Notes under the pieces: generated by a model
What the model saw: only the letters and a program-made list of their open reading frames with translations
What the model was told of the DNA's origin: nothing
Database searches by the model: none
Assembly (NCBI GenBank): GCA_027068235.1
Contig: JAMOUE010000317.1
Span: forward strand, 1 to 6,896
Direction: 5' to 3'
Length of the DNA: 6,896 nt
Origin: Deltaproteobacteria bacterium
GTDB taxonomy: Bacteria > Desulfobacterota > Dissulfuribacteria > Dissulfuribacterales > QOAL01
Part shown: positions 1 to 5,589 of the stretch, piece after piece
Layout: each line of letters starts with the position of its first letter
Position numbering within the stretch: the stretch's first letter is position 1
Made by a program: the position numbers and the translations under genes

Positions 1-1215
1 TACGGCTGTCTCAAGCCGCTTTGCAACCGACCGCCTCAATTCTTGGTAGCCCTTACCCATGGCCCTGTATTTTCTGGAGCGTAACTCCAAGAGCCTCTTT
101 TTTTCAGAGTCTGTAAGGGACCATTTTATATGGATATCAAATTCATCCTGCAAACCATTGCCATTGACCTTTTCCTTGCTTTGGCGTTTTAAGGCATATG
201 AGCGAAAGGTTCTGAAGCTCTTTGTCTGGAGTACAACTTCATCAGTTGCCTTTACCATCTCGTAACGAAGTTGTTTGAAAAAAGCGAAATCGTTCCGTCT
301 TGCACCAAGAGGTGGCTCCTGGATTATCCTATCAATAGTCTTTAGCTTCAGATTATCTTCTGCCGTCATCTTAAGCTGTGCTGCACAATGCTCCACAAGC
401 TCTCGCGGCACCTTGCCACCTTCCTTAATCCTGCCCTCAATGGCTGCCGCACCTTCTGGCGATATGACAGAATAGTAACCACGCGATGCCATGAGACGTA
501 TATCAGCAAGCCCAATGGCCTCGGCCCCTCCAGAGCCACCCTCAGAGATAAAAGCAACAATGGGGACCCTTAGTCTTGCCATCTGGAAAAGGTTTCTTGC
601 AATCTGTTGGGCAGCGCCAGGATAGTCCTCAATGGGATAGGCACCAGGGGTAAAGATGTAGCTATGGATGGGGATTCCTTCTGTCTCTGCGACCTTCATA
701 TATCTAAGCGCCTTCTCATTACCCCAGGGCTTAGCACATCCACCGTTTCTGAACTCTTCCCCATAGCCCTTTTCATGGCCAATAACCATTACCTGATGAT
801 AATAAATCTTGTTCTTAACCCTGCGGGTAATTGTGGCTCGTGCCACCACTACAGCAGGATCTATATTACACTCTCCTTCACCACCAAGTTCGGTAAAGGA
901 ATCGTAGCAATTTTCCAGAATGTCCTGCAGGGTAAAACGTTGAGGGCTTCGGACAATATTGACTGTCTCTATTGGGGTTAGATCATGTGCTACCTGATCC
1001 TCTATGAACTCAAGACGCTTTTCTATCTGATCCAGCTCTACAAAAAGCTCGTCTTCTTTCAGGTCAAACATATTGGCCCTGAGCCGTTGGACCCGATCAA
1101 GCAGTTCCTGGAGACTACCCCACTCCAAGCTGCCCTTGATATCCGCAAGGTAATTTATACGATCGGCAAGCTCTGTCATATACTTGCCGCTGTCTAATAG
1201 CCTTTTTTGATCCAT
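1..1215 (-). CDS. accA: Acetyl-CoA carboxylase carboxyltransferase, alpha (AccA-type) part; truncated by left window edge
   Basis: The frame is open from an ATG at 1215 to the window edge (405 codons, no stop), so the C-terminus is missing. AccA-type crotonase-fold motifs are clear: RSPQRFTLQDIL (about 89-100), DPAVVVARA (119-127), VMVIGHEKG (142-150), TPGAYP (189-194), EGGSGGAEAIGLAD (225-238) and YYSVISPEGAAAIEG (247-261), which match the carboxybiotin/acyl-CoA binding core. An N-terminal helical region of about 75 residues precedes the core. After residue 310 a Lys/Arg-rich region follows that ordinary AccA lacks. From family knowledge, such long forms in sulfate reducers continue into a CT-beta (AccD-like) half, so a fused alpha-beta carboxyltransferase is likely here, but that half lies outside the window. 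It would transfer the carboxyl group from carboxybiotin to acetyl-CoA in the cytoplasm. It sits 40 bases after the biotin carboxylase stop. The ribosome site is weak (AAAGAAAA about 6 bases upstream). Confidence 0.85.
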   Translation of the reverse strand, partial: MDQKRLLDSGKYMTELADRINYLADIKGSLEWGSLQELLDRVQRLRANMFDLKEDELFVELDQIEKRLEFIEDQVAHDLTPIETVNIVRSPQRFTLQDILENCYDSFTELGGEGECNIDPAVVVARATITRRVKNKIYYHQVMVIGHEKGYGEEFRNGGCAKPWGNEKALRYMKVAETEGIPIHSYIFTPGAYPIEDYPGAAQQIARNLFQMARLRVPIVAFISEGGSGGAEAIGLADIRLMASRGYYSVISPEGAAAIEGRIKEGGKVPRELVEHCAAQLKMTAEDNLKLKTIDRIIQEPPLGARRNDFAFFKQLRYEMVKATDEVVLQTKSFRTFRSYALKRQSKEKVNGNGLQDEFDIHIKWSLTDSEKKRLLELRSRKYRAMGKGYQELRRSVAKRLETAV

Positions 1216-1255
1216 CTATTCGTTTTCTTTGAGCAAAATGTAATCTTACTGCTTA

Positions 1256-2668
1256 CTAAAACCTCAAGATATCATCAACCTTCTCTTTTAGATAGGCAAG
1301 GTTGGTAACTATGGGTTTACCAAGGCTGTCTTCGCCTTCAATATGAGTCCGGCTTATAAAATCCTTGGCACGAACCTTAGCTTCCTCAGTGTCATGACCC
1401 CAAACTATAGCCAAAGCAAGATTTGGATCATATTCCGTTGGAATTTCATAAGGTTCGTCCTGAGGTACATGGGTATAAACACGCAGCCAAGGTTCATCAG
1501 GATAGTCAAACTTGGTTATGGTGCCACACCAGGGAGCAAACCCCCTTTTTACATCCTCTGCAACAATCCTAAGCTCTATGCTTGTCCCTTCAAAGGTAAC
1601 GTGTTTTTGACTGTATCTTAGCTTTTCACCCAGGGCCGTTCTTATCTGCTCCTTGATAAGGTTCACCTGCCCCTTCTGCTTGGAAATACGAGATATACAC
1701 GCAGAGATCTCGTTCTCAACCTGAATTCGTGTATTCACCTCCAGAAGATAGGGCCTGCCATCCCTTGTAACAATCCATTCCCACGTACCAACATTGTCAT
1801 ATTCCACCTCTTTGGCAAGGCGTATGGAATATTCTACTATCTGATCCAGCACCTTTGCAGCATCAAAGGGATAATGCACATATTCTGGATCAAAACCAGG
1901 AGCAACTTCAACCCGCTTCTGGCGCCCTGTGCTCTGGATGGTGCAGTTTCTAGTGCCAAAGTGGACTACCTCCTTGTGCCTACTGCACAAGAGCTGGACC
2001 TCTAGGTGATGATAGTCCTTCATGCACTGTTCTATCAAAACCCCTTCGTCCCCAAACTGTCTTTTGGCGTAATTCTGTATGCGCCTGTAGACCTGCCTGA
2101 AGACATCCAGATGGGTAACCTCTTCTATTCCCATGCCGCCGCCACCGGCTGAGGCCTTGACCAGTATGGACGGCCTTTTTATCCCAGCTTCCCGCTGCTG
2201 CTGAAACAGTTCCTCTGCCAAGGCTTCCGCTTCTATCTCTGAATATATTGGCTCATCTGAACCAGGAATAACTGGTATATCCAAAGATTTGGCTATCTTC
2301 TTTGTATTGATCTTGCTTCCAAGGTCCCTGATAACCTCCCAGCGCGGGCCAATGAATGAAATAGGCCTGTTTCTTACCGTTGCGCGCCTTGCAAATCGAA
2401 AATCCTCAGAAAAAAAACCATAGCCAGGATGGATAGCAGTTGCCCCACAATGGTCGGCAACTGAAAATATCTCATTTGGATCCTTGTAGTTGGCTATCTT
2501 GTAGGCAGCTTCCTTGCCCTTTTCTATGGTTGCAGCCCTGACATGGCCAGAATGTTTATCTTCTTCCGTATAGACAACCACATAGTCAAGGCCAAGCTGC
2601 CTGCAGGCACGCATAATCCTTATGGCGATCTCGCCCCTATTGGCTATTATTATTTTGTCTCTTTTCAC
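1256..2668 (-). CDS. accC: Biotin carboxylase (acetyl/acyl-CoA carboxylase subunit), divergent subtype
   Basis: This 470-residue ATP-grasp protein would carboxylate biotin on a carrier protein using ATP and bicarbonate. Visible motifs: IIIANRGEIAIRIMRA (6-21), AIHPGYGFFSED (78-89), FIGP (105-108), VKASAGGGGMG (170-180), HLEVQ (221-225), RQKRVEVAPGF (249-259), GTWEW (294-298), EVNTRIQVE (310-318) and IELRIVAED (364-372). All catalytic positions known from E. coli AccC appear present: K171, H221, K251, E297, E310, N312, R314, Q316, E318, R367. Divergent points: the usual ERDCSxQRR segment reads TRNCTIQSTGRQK, and the usual YYDSMIAKL segment reads EYDPNLALA. Length is slightly above the usual 445-450. 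The start is GTG at 2668: an in-frame TAA lies five codons upstream and the family's conserved start begins at once. No Shine-Dalgarno is seen. It is the first gene of a minus-strand operon with the carboxyltransferase. A propionyl-CoA or other acyl-CoA substrate cannot be excluded. Confidence 0.9.
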   Translation of the reverse strand: MKRDKIIIANRGEIAIRIMRACRQLGLDYVVVYTEEDKHSGHVRAATIEKGKEAAYKIANYKDPNEIFSVADHCGATAIHPGYGFFSEDFRFARRATVRNRPISFIGPRWEVIRDLGSKINTKKIAKSLDIPVIPGSDEPIYSEIEAEALAEELFQQQREAGIKRPSILVKASAGGGGMGIEEVTHLDVFRQVYRRIQNYAKRQFGDEGVLIEQCMKDYHHLEVQLLCSRHKEVVHFGTRNCTIQSTGRQKRVEVAPGFDPEYVHYPFDAAKVLDQIVEYSIRLAKEVEYDNVGTWEWIVTRDGRPYLLEVNTRIQVENEISACISRISKQKGQVNLIKEQIRTALGEKLRYSQKHVTFEGTSIELRIVAEDVKRGFAPWCGTITKFDYPDEPWLRVYTHVPQDEPYEIPTEYDPNLALAIVWGHDTEEAKVRAKDFISRTHIEGEDSLGKPIVTNLAYLKEKVDDILRF

Positions 2669-2730
2669 AACAAATTTTTTTTAAAAAAATAGTGGCAGTT
2701 TTATTTGGGCTACTGTATATTTGCTGACTT

Positions 2731-2760
2731 GCCTGTATTTTGCTAAGCAAAAGCGCAGGC
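2731..2760. repeat. 30-base imperfect palindrome, candidate operator
   Basis: The core TTTTGCT-A-AGCAAAA (2738-2752) is a perfect palindrome with 7-base arms around a single central base. It is flanked by outer arms GCCTG (2731-2735) and CAGGC (2756-2760), joined by short unpaired TA and GCG. Such odd-centred two-tier symmetry is typical of a dimeric repressor site, and its place between divergent operons suits an operator. It could instead form an RNA hairpin if transcribed. The binding protein is unknown. Confidence 0.45.
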
Positions 2761-2771
2761 CGTTTGGGATT

Positions 2772-2836
2772 TTACCTGATAATACAAAAAAGACAAACCA
2801 GATTTTTTAATTTTTAACATTCTCACTATCAGGTAA
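2772..2836. repeat. Perfect 10-base inverted repeat with 45-base spacer
   Basis: TTACCTGATA (2772-2781) and TATCAGGTAA (2827-2836) are exact reverse complements. The spacer is AT-rich and contains a smaller A6/T6 pairing (2786-2791 with 2803-2808). It could be a pair of operator half-sites, or the base stem of a structured speD leader transcript. The left arm overlaps a GATAAT that resembles a -10 box. I do not recognise a known riboswitch. Confidence 0.4.
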
Positions 2837-2854
2837 TCGTTTCTTTTCACCTTA

Positions 2855-2896
2855 ATGCCCTGGCTTTCGCACCAGGTGATAAAAAAAGGAGGGCAT
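2855..2896 (+). promoter_or_regulatory. Candidate speD leader hairpin masking the Shine-Dalgarno
   Basis: ATGCCCT (2855-2861) is the exact reverse complement of AGGGCAT (2890-2896), which includes part of the speD ribosome site AGGAGG. An alternative stem, CCTGG (2859-2863) with CCAGG (2872-2876), shares bases with the first arm, so the two pairings compete. That is the arrangement expected of an on/off translational switch. Pairing is seen in the sequence. The regulatory role is inferred. Confidence 0.35.
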
Positions 2897-2908
2897 AAAA
2901 ATGGCTAA
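2855..2908 (+). CDS. Possible 17-codon upstream ORF overlapping the speD start
   Basis: An ATG at 2855 opens a 17-codon frame (MPWLSHQV...KNG) that ends at TAA 2906-2908, just past the speD ATG at 2901 and in a different frame. Ribosomes finishing it would be placed on the speD start, allowing translational coupling, and translating it would open the hairpin over the speD ribosome site. No good Shine-Dalgarno precedes the ATG, so it may be chance. Confidence 0.15.
   Translation: MPWLSHQVIKKGGHKNG
2887..2892 (+). promoter_or_regulatory. Strong ribosome binding site of speD
   Basis: AGGAGG lies 8 bases before the ATG at 2901. It fixes that start and is the strongest such site in the operon. 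The genes that follow it have weak or no sites of their own and appear translationally coupled. Confidence 0.85.
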
Positions 2909-3338
2909 AGTCGAATACGGATTTGGTCAGCACCTGATGCTCGATGGTTATGGATGTGATCGTGAGAAACTTATGGATCTGAATGGAATATACGACTTTT
3001 TAAGTCGATATCCGGACCAGATCAACATGACTAAGATAATGCCCCCTTACGTCTTTAAATATTCTGGCAAGGTGCCTGAAGACTGGGGCATTTCTGGCTT
3101 TGTTCTTATTGCTGAAAGTCATATCAGCATTCATACATTCCCAGATAAACTTTATCTGAGCCTCGATATATTTTCATGCAAACAGTTTGATGCAGATTCT
3201 GCCATCAACCATATCAAAGAAATATTCTCCATTGAAAAGATGGAGGTAAAGCTCCTTAGCCGCGGTCAGGAGTTTCCAAAAGTCATAAGAAGCGTCTCAG
3301 AATTTATAAAGGACGAAAGAAGTCACATGACGGTCTAA
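2901..3338 (+). CDS. speD: S-adenosylmethionine decarboxylase proenzyme (prokaryotic pyruvoyl type, SpeD)
   Basis: This 145-residue proenzyme of the short (Thermotoga-type) class is expected to cleave itself and form a pyruvoyl cofactor. The processing motif IAESHISIH (70-78) puts cleavage between E72 and S73. The proton-donor/processing residues are H78 and C93 (LDIFSC, 88-93). The N-terminal GQHLMLDGYGC (9-19) matches the family opening. The canonical product is decarboxylated SAM, the aminopropyl donor for spermidine. Odd points: the loop before ESH (about 44-65) is roughly ten residues longer than in the Thermotoga enzyme, and the usual HTWPE is HTFPD (78-82), altering positions near the substrate. 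SpeD homologues that have become pyruvoyl arginine or ornithine decarboxylases are known, and the next gene is an agmatinase, so arginine decarboxylation is a real alternative. First gene of the operon, with a strong ribosome site. Confidence 0.88.
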   Translation: MAKVEYGFGQHLMLDGYGCDREKLMDLNGIYDFLSRYPDQINMTKIMPPYVFKYSGKVPEDWGISGFVLIAESHISIHTFPDKLYLSLDIFSCKQFDADSAINHIKEIFSIEKMEVKLLSRGQEFPKVIRSVSEFIKDERSHMTV

Positions 3339-3344
3339 TGACCA

Positions 3345-4220
3345 ATGGGCTGCCACTTTTTAGGTTCTGCCCACGCCTCTGACCTTCAAGGCGCAGACTT
3401 CGTAATCTGTCCATTTCCCTACGACGCCACTGCCAGCTATGGGGCAGGAGCTAGAAACGGCCCTGCCCGCATTATTGAAGCATCGGCTCAACTGGAACTC
3501 TTTGACGAAGAGCTTGAGATAGAGCCATTCGTTGCAGGGATACACTCTTTACCCATACCTGAAGAGCTACCCATTGAACCTGCAAAGGCCCTAGCCCTTT
3601 GCAAGGCTATGGTGGGTTCAGTACTAAAAGTTGGGAAGATACCTGTGCTTCTTGGCGGTGATCATTCAGTCACTATTGGCGCAATTGAGGCTGTAACTGA
3701 GGCATTGGATGACATCACGCTCTTACAGCTGGATGCCCATACTGATATGAGAGACAGATATCAGGACTGTCATTTGAGCCATGCCTGCGTTGCAAGGCGT
3801 GCCCTTGAACATTGCCATGTGGTACAGGCTGGCATACGTTCCACATCCAAAGAGGAATGGAACTTCTTAAAAAAGAGGGATCTTGTCCCAATTCATGCAT
3901 CCTCAATAAGGAAAAACCTCCAAGGTGCCACAGAGGATATCCTTTCGCGAATAAAGACAAAACGGCTCTATGTGACCATTGATGTTGACTGTCTTAGCCC
4001 ATCCCTCATGCCTGCCACTGGCACCCCTGAACCTGGAGGACTTGACTGGTATGATCTACTTTACATCCTTAAAAAAGTGGCTGAGAATTATCAGGTTGTT
4101 GGCTTTGACCTTGTGGAGCTTGCTCCTGTACCTGGCATTCACCATCCTGAATTCACATGCGCACGCCTCATTTACAAGATGATGGGCTACATATATGTGT
4201 TTAGAAGAAAACTTGCATGA
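3345..4220 (+). CDS. speB: Agmatinase (ureohydrolase/arginase family)
   Basis: This 291-residue protein is close to usual agmatinase length. It would hydrolyse agmatine to putrescine and urea in the cytoplasm with two Mn ions. Metal-binding motifs are complete: GGDHS (104-108, H107), LDAHTD (129-134, D130, H132, D134) and TIDVDCLSP (211-219, D213, D215). The substrate-side motifs are LSHACVARRA (144-153), QAGIRS (161-166), ATGTPEPGG (224-232) and GFDLVELAP (253-261, with the conserved Glu at 258). Guanidinobutyrase or another ureohydrolase activity is possible, but VxQxGIRS and TGTPEPGG favour agmatinase over arginase. The ATG at 3345 is 6 bases after the speD stop. An in-frame TGA at 3339-3341 rules out an earlier start. 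No Shine-Dalgarno is evident, so translation is probably coupled to speD. No arginine decarboxylase or spermidine synthase gene lies in the window. Confidence 0.9.
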   Translation: MGCHFLGSAHASDLQGADFVICPFPYDATASYGAGARNGPARIIEASAQLELFDEELEIEPFVAGIHSLPIPEELPIEPAKALALCKAMVGSVLKVGKIPVLLGGDHSVTIGAIEAVTEALDDITLLQLDAHTDMRDRYQDCHLSHACVARRALEHCHVVQAGIRSTSKEEWNFLKKRDLVPIHASSIRKNLQGATEDILSRIKTKRLYVTIDVDCLSPSLMPATGTPEPGGLDWYDLLYILKKVAENYQVVGFDLVELAPVPGIHHPEFTCARLIYKMMGYIYVFRRKLA

Positions 4221-4576
4221 AGACACCTTCTATCAAACTCTTACTAATACTACTAATGGGGGCCTTGTTATCTTTGGCTCTAGGATGCACCAGCCAGGAA
4301 ACCAAAATGGAAGATAGAAAAGAACATATTTCCCTTACAATCGACAGCAGAAATGAATGCTGAAAGGCCTTGGTTGGCGTAGGACTACGCTTTAGAAACC
4401 CAGAAACTCCTGTTGGTGACAAAGTTGAAATTTACATAAAACCCGAAACAACACTCAAGATGAAAAGGCTTCTTTCCATTGTGGGAGGACGGATTTTGCT
4501 ACAAGAGACAAAAGACGGCTATGTTCACATGATAATAGAAAAGACTCCGCCCCCTTCTTCGCACAAAGCCCCCTAA
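4217..4576 (+). CDS. Candidate selenoprotein: TusA/SirA-like domain with in-frame TGA (Sec49) and lipoprotein-type signal peptide
   Basis: Read through one in-frame TGA (4361-4363, codon 49), this frame gives a 119-residue protein. Residues 1-24 look like a lipoprotein signal: K2 and K7, a Leu-rich stretch, then ALGC with lipid-accepting C24. Residues 38-109 resemble a TusA/SirA domain: ISLTIDSR, then C48-U49, helix, PVGDKVEIYI (65-74), TTLKMKRLLSIVGGRILLQE (78-97), DGYVHMIIEK (100-109). In TusA the strand ending in D-x-R is followed four residues later by the catalytic Cys, and here that position is the TGA codon. The following Pro of the CP motif is Lys50. Evidence for one protein: similarity spans the TGA, both parts share one frame, and a SECIS-like hairpin follows. 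The ATG overlaps the speB stop (ATGA). An internal ATG at 4307 with AGGAA 6 bases upstream could give an 89-residue cytoplasmic form. Alternatives are a nonsense mutation or sequencing error. The TusA assignment is by eye. Confidence 0.72.
4361..4363 (+). other. In-frame TGA, predicted selenocysteine codon
   Basis: This TGA is codon 49 of the frame starting at 4217 and directly follows a Cys codon, giving a vicinal Cys-Sec pair. It falls at the catalytic-cysteine position of the TusA-like domain. No other stop interrupts the frame until TAA at 4574-4576. Confidence 0.72.
4364..4400 (+). promoter_or_regulatory. Bacterial SECIS-like stem-loop downstream of the TGA
   Basis: GCGTA (4377-4381) pairs perfectly with TACGC (4386-4390) around an apical GGAC loop (4382-4385). 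A lower stem GGTT (4372-4375) with AACC (4397-4400) is separated by one bulged G on the 5' side and six bases on the 3' side. The two loop G bases are 19 and 20 bases after the TGA, the same offset I count for the loop GG of the E. coli fdhF element, where SelB recognises the loop. The bulged G may correspond to the bulged U of fdhF. No fold energy was computed. Confidence 0.7.
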
Positions 4577-5566
4577 ATGAATTGCAACACCCAGTTACAG
4601 ATTGGTAACAATCTATTTCTGCACCAAAATGTTCTTCTTGCCCCACTTGCAGGAATAACCGATTTCCCTTTTAGGCAAACTGTTCGCATGTGTGGTGGCG
4701 AGCTCACCTTTACAGAGATGATCTCGGCCAACGGCCTTGTGTATGAAAATCAAAAGACCCTTGCCATGCTTTTACCAGTCAAGGAAGAATATCCAATTGG
4801 TGTGCAGATATTTGGTTCTGACCCAGAAATAATGTCTGAGGCTGCCGTTATATGTCAGGAGTACGGCGCCACGATTATAGACATAAACATGGGCTGTCCG
4901 CAAAAAAAGGTTGTAAAAACTGGAGCTGGCGCAGCCCTTATGCTTACGCCTAGGGTTGCCTCTAAGATAGTTGAAGAGATTGCCAAAAAGGTCTCCATAC
5001 CTGTTTCTTGTAAGATCCGCCTAGGCTGGGACACCAAGGACATAAATGGTGCGCTGTTTGCCAAAATGTTGGAACAGGCAGGGGCATCTATGGTCACTGT
5101 ACATGGCAGAACCAGGAGTCAGATGTTTTCTGGCAGGGCAAACTGGCCTTTGATAAAAACAGTGAAAGAAAACCTTTCTATCCCTGTCATTGCAAACGGA
5201 GATGTCAAAACCTTAGAAGATGCTATCAAATGCCTTGAAGAGTCCAATGCAGACGGCGTAATGATAGGACGGGCTGCCATAGGAAGCCCCTGGATAATCG
5301 GACAGGTGGCAGATGGATTACATAAAGGTATTCATAAGGCCCCTGATATGTCTCTTATATTAGACATAATAGATTTTCACCTTGAAATGATTGAGCAATA
5401 TTACACTAAAGACGTTGCTCCAAAGATCTGCAGAAAGCACCTTGCATGGTACACCAAAGGGATGAGAAACAGCGCATCCTTTAGAAATCACCTCTTTACA
5501 GCAAAAACAATGGAGGAAATCAGATCATTGGCAAAAGACTATTTTCAAATGGTTATCAAACAGTAG
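4577..5566 (+). CDS. dusB: tRNA-dihydrouridine synthase (DusB/NifR3 type)
   Basis: This 329-residue FMN enzyme would reduce uridine in the tRNA D-loop to dihydrouridine using NAD(P)H. It has a TIM barrel followed by a C-terminal helical tRNA-binding domain. Motifs: LAPLAGITDFPFR (21-33), VQIFG (76-80), DINMGCPQKKVVKTGAGAAL (102-121) with catalytic C107, CKIRLGW (145-151) with FMN-contacting K146, VHGRTR (175-180), IPVIANGDV (202-210) and GVMIGRAAIGSPW (227-239). RKHLAWYTKG (286-295) marks the C-terminal domain, typical of DusB. The ATG follows the preceding TAA with no gap (TAAATG), is in the same frame as the selenoprotein, and has no purine-rich ribosome site. It therefore seems to depend on ribosomes that have read through the TGA 214 bases upstream. 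It is the last gene of the operon and converges on divIVA, with 23 bases between the two stops and no visible terminator. Confidence 0.93.
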   Translation: MNCNTQLQIGNNLFLHQNVLLAPLAGITDFPFRQTVRMCGGELTFTEMISANGLVYENQKTLAMLLPVKEEYPIGVQIFGSDPEIMSEAAVICQEYGATIIDINMGCPQKKVVKTGAGAALMLTPRVASKIVEEIAKKVSIPVSCKIRLGWDTKDINGALFAKMLEQAGASMVTVHGRTRSQMFSGRANWPLIKTVKENLSIPVIANGDVKTLEDAIKCLEESNADGVMIGRAAIGSPWIIGQVADGLHKGIHKAPDMSLILDIIDFHLEMIEQYYTKDVAPKICRKHLAWYTKGMRNSASFRNHLFTAKTMEEIRSLAKDYFQMVIKQ

Positions 5567-5589
5567 AGTAGCCTAGTATGAAAAGCCCT

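Larger units (their letters stand above)
2669..2900. promoter_or_regulatory. Divergent intergenic control region between biotin carboxylase and speD
   Basis: This 232-base AT-rich gap separates the two divergent operons, so it must hold promoters for both. I could not fix convincing -35/-10 pairs on either strand. GATAAT at 2778-2783 and TATATT at 2716-2721 (plus strand) resemble -10 boxes but lack a good -35 partner at 16-18 bases. It holds three inverted-repeat structures, listed separately, whose density suggests regulated transcription and/or a structured speD leader. Confidence 0.7.

Noticed and set aside
607..1197. Plus-strand open frames across 607-981 and 985-1197
   Set aside because: They lie antisense to the well-supported carboxyltransferase frame, have no recognisable domains, and look like shadow frames.
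1343..1621. Plus-strand open frame of 92 codons
   Set aside because: It is antisense to the biotin carboxylase, whose motifs are complete over this stretch.
2669..2900. A known SAM riboswitch upstream of speD
   Set aside because: I could not match the conserved cores of the SAM riboswitch classes. Only simple inverted repeats are visible. A covariance-model search would decide.
4217..4363. A 48-residue lipoprotein ending at the TGA, or a pseudogene
   Set aside because: The downstream frame is intact, resembles the rest of a TusA-like domain and is followed by a coupled dusB. A SECIS-like hairpin sits at the right distance. A nonsense mutation or sequencing error remains the fallback.
4370..4576. 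A separate 68-residue gene starting at TTG 4370 just after the TGA
   Set aside because: The only purine-rich stretch (AAAGG) is about two bases from the TTG, too close to serve as a ribosome site. The protein would lack the first strand of its domain. Readthrough from 4217 in the same frame explains both halves better.
5567..5589. Bidirectional terminator between dusB and divIVA
   Set aside because: The 23-base gap contains no stem longer than four bases with a usable loop and no T-run.
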